The position numbers and the translations under genes were made by a program. Positions 61,101 to 64,000 of a stretch of 64,000 nt of DNA are shown here, piece after piece; the stretch's first letter is position 1, and each line of letters opens with the position of its first letter. The DNA comes from Nocardia acididurans (GTDB taxonomy: Bacteria > Actinomycetota > Actinomycetes > Mycobacteriales > Mycobacteriaceae), in NCBI RefSeq assembly GCF_016741815.1, contig NZ_JAERRJ010000006.1:248001-312000 (forward strand), written 5' to 3'. Below the pieces are notes generated by a model, which was given only the letters and a program-made list of their open reading frames with translations, was not told where the DNA came from and did not search any database.

Positions 61101-61943
61101 GATGGTGCCCGGGTTGGTGAGCGAGATGGTGACGCCGGCGAAATCCTCGGTGGTCAGCTTGCCGTCGCGCGCCCGGCGCACGACGTCCTCGTACGCGCTG
61201 TGGAACTGCGCGAAGGTCTGGCCCTCGGTGTTCTTGATGGCGGCGACAGCCAGGGTGCGGTTGCCGTCCTTGCCACGCAGGTCGATCGCGAGGCCCAGGT
61301 TGGTGTGCGCCGGGGTGATCGCGTTCGGCTTCCCGTCGACCTCGGCGTAGTGCCGGTTCATGTTCGGGAACGACTTGATCGCCTGCACGATGGCGTAACC
61401 CAGCAGGTGGGTGAAGGAGATCTTGCCGCCGCGGGTACGGGCGAGGTGGTTGTTGATGACCAGACGGTTGTCGATCATCAACTTGGCCGGAATGGCCCGC
61501 ACGGAGGTGGCGGTCGGGATGGTCAGCGACGCCGACATGTTCTTCACGATCGCCGCGGCGGGCCCGCGTAGCACCTTGGCCTCGTCCTCGGCGGAGACCT
61601 TCGGGCCGGCCGTGGGCGCGGCGTTCGAGGTCGGAGCCGGGGTGGTCTGCGGAGCGCGCACCTGCGCCGGGGCGGCCGGGGCAGGCGCGGCGGCGGCGGG
61701 TGCGGGCTTCGGAGCCGGGGCGGGAGCGGGCGCAGGCGCGGGAGCGACGGCGGGCGCGGGAGCGACGGGAGCTGAGGCGGCTACCGGCTTGCTGTTGCCG
61801 GTGTCGCCGGTGTTCTCCGGCGTGTAGTCGGCGAGGAACTCGTGCCAGCTCTCATCGACCGACGAGGGGTCTTGCTTGTACTTCTGATACATCTCGTCGA
61901 CAAGCCACTGGTTCTGTCCGAACTGGTCTGTTGAGCTGCTCAC
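58194..61943 (-). CDS. kgd: Multifunctional 2-oxoglutarate metabolism enzyme (2-oxoglutarate decarboxylase/dehydrogenase E1-E2)
   Basis: This 1249-aa enzyme decarboxylates 2-oxoglutarate in the TCA cycle. Order: short E1-like N-terminus (FGQNQWLVDEMYQKYKQDPSSVD), a Pro/Ala linker, an E2-type acyltransferase domain (about residues 115-340, with TSTYDHRIIQGAESGDFL), then the ThDP-dependent E1 domain (GMPHRGRLNVLANI, HGDAAFAGQGVV, NNQIGFTT, then AQFGDFVNGAQ and LLPHGHEGQGPDHTS). GTG 61943 gives the family-like start. Mycobacterial Kgd is inhibited by GarA at a fork-head site; GarA is not in the window. Confidence 0.93.
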   Translation of the reverse strand: MSSSTDQFGQNQWLVDEMYQKYKQDPSSVDESWHEFLADYTPENTGDTGNSKPVAASAPVAPAPAVAPAPAPAPAPAPKPAPAAAAPAPAAPAQVRAPQTTPAPTSNAAPTAGPKVSAEDEAKVLRGPAAAIVKNMSASLTIPTATSVRAIPAKLMIDNRLVINNHLARTRGGKISFTHLLGYAIVQAIKSFPNMNRHYAEVDGKPNAITPAHTNLGLAIDLRGKDGNRTLAVAAIKNTEGQTFAQFHSAYEDVVRRARDGKLTTEDFAGVTISLTNPGTIGTNHSVPRLMPGQGAIIGAGAMEYPAEFQGMSDEQLAEIGIGKLMTLTSTYDHRIIQGAESGDFLRTIHQLLISDEFYDEIFHGMGVPYEPVRWRKDIKERGVDKSVRVQELIAAYRNRGHLMADTDPLRLVKDKFRSHPDLDVTQHGLTLWDLDREFNVAGFHGQERMKLRDVLSILRDAYCRHVGVEYTHILDPEQLQWIQDRVEQKHAKPTVAEQKYIMSRLNAAEAFETFLQTKYVGQKRFSLEGAESVIPMMDGVIDQCAEHALDEVVIGMPHRGRLNVLANIVGKPYSKIFTEFEGNMNPAATHGSGDVKYHLGARGTYIQMFGDNDIEVSLTANPSHLEAVDPVLEGLVRAKQDLLTKEDIVTKGEEARTFSVVPLMLHGDAAFAGQGVVAETLNLSVLRGYRTGGTVHIVVNNQIGFTTAPEYSRSTEYSTDIAKFIGAPVFHVNGDDPEACVWVAKLAVDYRQRFNRDVVIDMICYRRRGHNEGDDPSMTQPHMYDVIDTKRSVRKAYTESLIGRGDISMKEAEDALRDYQGQLERIFNEVRELEKYSPEPSESVEDEQQLPANLVTAVDKTVLQRIGDAFVNSPADFSVHPRVKPVMEKRREMAYEGKVDWAMAELLAFGTLIDEGHAVRLTGQDSRRGTFSQRHSVIIDRKTGAEYTPLHNIGSKNPGWFAVHDSALSEYAAVGFEYGYSLGNPDALVLWEAQFGDFVNGAQTIIDEFISSGEAKWGQLSEVVLLLPHGHEGQGPDHTSGRIERFLQLCAEGSMTVAVPSTPSNYFHLLRRHALDGIRRPLVVFTPKSMLRNKAVVSDIEDFTDNKFRTVLEEPTYESGDGDRSKVKRVLLTSGKIYYELAAEKNKNKRDDVAIVRVEQLYPIPKFRLNEALEGYANATDLVWVQEEPANQGAWPFFGLNLPEILPARFNKLRRISRRAMSAPSSGSSKVHAVEQQEIIEEAFSPTA

Positions 61944-62074
61944 AGCAGGTGTTCGCCTCATTTCGTTCTTCGCGCTGCGACGTTTGTGACGTGCCCGGCA
62001 CGGGTAATCGGCGGATTGCGCGCCGATGCGCCCCCACTGAGGATATGCCCACCCCTGTTTGCCCGTGGGCACAC

Positions 62075-64000
62075 CTACCACCGAGCGGGCACATCCACTC
62101 GTGACGACTCGTCCTCAGCCGAGAATATTCCTTCTTCGGCCTGTGCCGCAGCCCATAGGCGCGCGTACGCGCCGTCGGCCGATAGCAATTCGGCATGAGA
62201 CCCGATCTCGGCGATGCGACCGTGTTCGACGACGGCGATCCGATCGGCCTGCGCGGCGGTGGCCAGGCGGTGCGCGACGATGACGGAAGTCCGCCCGTGG
62301 GTGACCGATTCATTGGCTACCAGCACCGATGCCTCGGCGGCCGGATCCAGTACGGCGGTGGCCTCGTCGAGCAGCAGCAGATCGGGCTGCACGAGCTCGG
62401 CGCGGGCCAGCGCGACGAGCTGCCTCTGCCCCGCCGACAGGCCGCGACCGCGTTCGCCGACGGGATTGCGCAGGCCCGCGGGGAGTGCCTCCAGGGAGTC
62501 GAGCGCGCCGACCGCATAGGCGGCATGTCTGATTTGTGAGGATGTGGCGAAAGGTTTGCCAAATGAGATGTTGCTCGCCACGTCCCCGGTGAAGAGGTGA
62601 GCTTCCTGCGGCACCACACCGAGCCGCGCGCGGTAGTCGGTGAGCCGGTAGTCGCGGATGTCGACACCGTCGACCCGGATGGCCCCGCGCGTCATTCCAG
62701 AGTCGGCCGCATCTGGTGCGTGGTCGCCGGAGGCGCTCTGCTCACGCGGCATGTCGTAGAGGCGGGCCAGCAGCTTCACGATGGTCGACTTGCCCGCGCC
62801 CGTCGCGCCGACCAGGGCCAGCGAGGTGCCCGCCGGAATACGCAGGCTGACGCCGTCCAGCGCGGGCTTGTTCGTTCCCGGGTAGTGGAACCGGACATCG
62901 TCGAAGACGACCTCACCGCGCAGGCTGCCGTCGATGGGCCGCGCGTCCACCGGATCCGGCACGATCGACGACGGCGTGCGCAGCAGTTCCGCGATGCGCG
63001 ACAAGCCGACCCGCGCCTGCTGATACCCGTCGAACAGCTGCGACAGCTGATAGATCGGCCCGAACAGCAGTTCCAGGTACAGCACGAAGGCGATGAGGGT
63101 GCCCGCGGTCGTCGTCCCGTTCGCGACCTCCCGCGCACCCCAGAACACCACGCCCGCCAGCGCCAGATCCGCCCACACGCCGACGAAGGCGAAGAACGTC
63201 GCGATGGCGCGCTGCGCCCGCAGCCTGCTCACCCGGTAGCGATCGGAGTACTCGGCGAACCGCCGCGCCGACGCCTGCTCGTGCCGGTTGGCCTGCAGCG
63301 CCCGCAATCCGGCGACATTCTCGGCGAAATCGCCGTTCACCGTGCCGGAATGCTCACGCGACTCGCTGTAGGCCGCATTCGACACCCTGCGGAACCACCA
63401 AATCGCGATGATCAGCAGCGGCAGCGAAACCAGCACCACCAGCGCCAATTTCGCGTCGATCACCACCAGCGCCACCATGATCCCCGCGACCATGAGCAGG
63501 CTCACCAGCGCATCGGGCAGCCCCGTCTGCAGGAACGTCGACAGCGCGTCGATATCGGTGGTCATCCGCGTCATGATCCGGCCGGACAGCTCCCGCTCGT
63601 AGTAGTCGAGCCCCAGCCGCTGCAGATGCGCGTAACTGCGCACCCGCAACCCGTACAGCACCCGCTCCCCGGCCCGCGCACCCCACAGCAGCGCCGTCGA
63701 CGCCGCCAGCCACCCCACCCCGGCCAGCAGCCCGCCGACGATCGCGGCGCGCGTCAGCGCACCCTGATCCGAACCGCTGACCCCGTGGTCGATCGCATAC
63801 CGCACGATGGTCGGAAACCCCACGCCCACAAGCGCATCCACCGCCAGCAACCCGACCGCCAGCGCCACCAGCCACCGCACCGGCCGCAACATCCGCGGCA
63901 ACCGGAACCCGGGATCGGACTCCCGCAGCGGGCCGTCGTCGACCCCGGGCTGTTCGGTCGCGGCGGGCAGTCGCCCCAGCGACTTCCGGACCTCGGCCGG
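62075..64000 (-). CDS. ABC exporter half-transporter, truncated by window edge
   Basis: This ABC transporter fuses six membrane helices (about the first 320 residues) with an ATPase: Walker A LVGATGAGKSTIVKLL, signature GLSAGQRQLVALARAEL, Walker B DLLLLDEATAVLDP, and VIVAHRLATA. A TTG at 63901 is an open start, but the frame continues unbroken to 64000 with sensible residues (SLGRLPAATEQPGVDDGPL), so the true start lies outside the window. It is like mycobacterial Rv1272c/Rv1273c-type heterodimer subunits; the partner would be to the right. About 130 nt separate it from kgd. Confidence 0.88.
   Translation of the reverse strand, partial: PAEVRKSLGRLPAATEQPGVDDGPLRESDPGFRLPRMLRPVRWLVALAVGLLAVDALVGVGFPTIVRYAIDHGVSGSDQGALTRAAIVGGLLAGVGWLAASTALLWGARAGERVLYGLRVRSYAHLQRLGLDYYERELSGRIMTRMTTDIDALSTFLQTGLPDALVSLLMVAGIMVALVVIDAKLALVVLVSLPLLIIAIWWFRRVSNAAYSESREHSGTVNGDFAENVAGLRALQANRHEQASARRFAEYSDRYRVSRLRAQRAIATFFAFVGVWADLALAGVVFWGAREVANGTTTAGTLIAFVLYLELLFGPIYQLSQLFDGYQQARVGLSRIAELLRTPSSIVPDPVDARPIDGSLRGEVVFDDVRFHYPGTNKPALDGVSLRIPAGTSLALVGATGAGKSTIVKLLARLYDMPREQSASGDHAPDAADSGMTRGAIRVDGVDIRDYRLTDYRARLGVVPQEAHLFTGDVASNISFGKPFATSSQIRHAAYAVGALDSLEALPAGLRNPVGERGRGLSAGQRQLVALARAELVQPDLLLLDEATAVLDPAAEASVLVANESVTHGRTSVIVAHRLATAAQADRIAVVEHGRIAEIGSHAELLSADGAYARLWAAAQAEEGIFSAEDESSRVDVPARW

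Noticed and set aside
1..64000. tRNA, rRNA, CRISPR arrays, insertion sequences, prophage or integrase genes
   Set aside because: I looked for T-loop motifs, regular spaced repeats, transposase or integrase motifs and terminal inverted repeats and found none that held up.

Overview
The window is about 64 kb of high-GC actinobacterial chromosome with long codon-biased ORFs, frequent GTG/TTG starts and many 4-nt ATGA overlaps. Gene content points to a mycolic-acid-containing actinomycete, most likely Nocardia. From memory, much of the gene order follows Mycobacterium tuberculosis Rv1209-Rv1248c: glgC/glgA, DUF3117, tag, a DivIVA-like protein, mrp, transglycosylase, DUF1003, an MgtE-N/CBS protein, corA and kgd. 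Between these blocks sit accessory genes not expected in that core. I saw no rRNA, tRNA, CRISPR array, insertion sequence or prophage.

Layout. 0-3.5 kb: a TetR regulator with a double operator at its leaderless start, followed by a two-gene ABC-2 drug exporter. 3.6-5.5 kb: small or unknown proteins and a lipoprotein. 5.6-8.3 kb: divergent glgC and glgA, with a long hairpin and a purine-rich repeat in front of glgA. 8.3-13 kb: acetyltransferase, LysR, deazaflavin oxidoreductase, rRNA methyltransferase, a 55-aa DUF3117 protein, tag and a DivIVA-like protein. 13-18.8 kb: mrp, two paralogous transglycosylases, a DUF1003 membrane protein and a soluble PRC/MgtE-N/CBS protein, all on the minus strand. 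18.9-25 kb: CitE-like lyase, stress-17M-like membrane protein, SUFU-domain protein, CorA, PHP phosphoesterase and a flavoprotein. 25.5-29 kb: malic enzyme, an EEP-family membrane protein, a degenerate response regulator and an Hrp1-like CBS protein.

29-34 kb: a ProXVWZ-type osmolyte importer with a divergent, diverged second binding protein. 34-36.2 kb: AAA+ ATPase facing a Crp/Fnr regulator. 36.2-42.1 kb: TetR, a 23-bp palindromic operator, Baeyer-Villiger-type monooxygenase, SDR, HSL-type hydrolase and a FadD15-like ligase, recalling the mycobacterial mymA cluster. 42.2-46.2 kb: epoxide-hydrolase-like enzyme, VOC protein, membrane molybdoenzyme and a Uma2 nuclease-fold protein. 46.2-48.5 kb: two small proteins, an XRE/DUF5753 + DUF397 pair, an exported protein and a 40-aa hydrophobic peptide. 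48.6-51 kb: PadR regulator and DHA2 efflux pump. 51-57 kb: D-aminoacylase-like enzyme, GGDEF cyclase, rhomboid protease, S1-domain protein and an MFS symporter. 57.2-64 kb: a VapBC-like module with a palindrome over its start, kgd, and an ABC exporter subunit that runs off the right edge.

The best leads for something not well described are the 40-aa peptide/exported-protein pair at 48.3 kb, the small-protein genes beside the XRE/DUF397 pair, the pseudo-receiver regulator at 28 kb, and the structured glgA leader.
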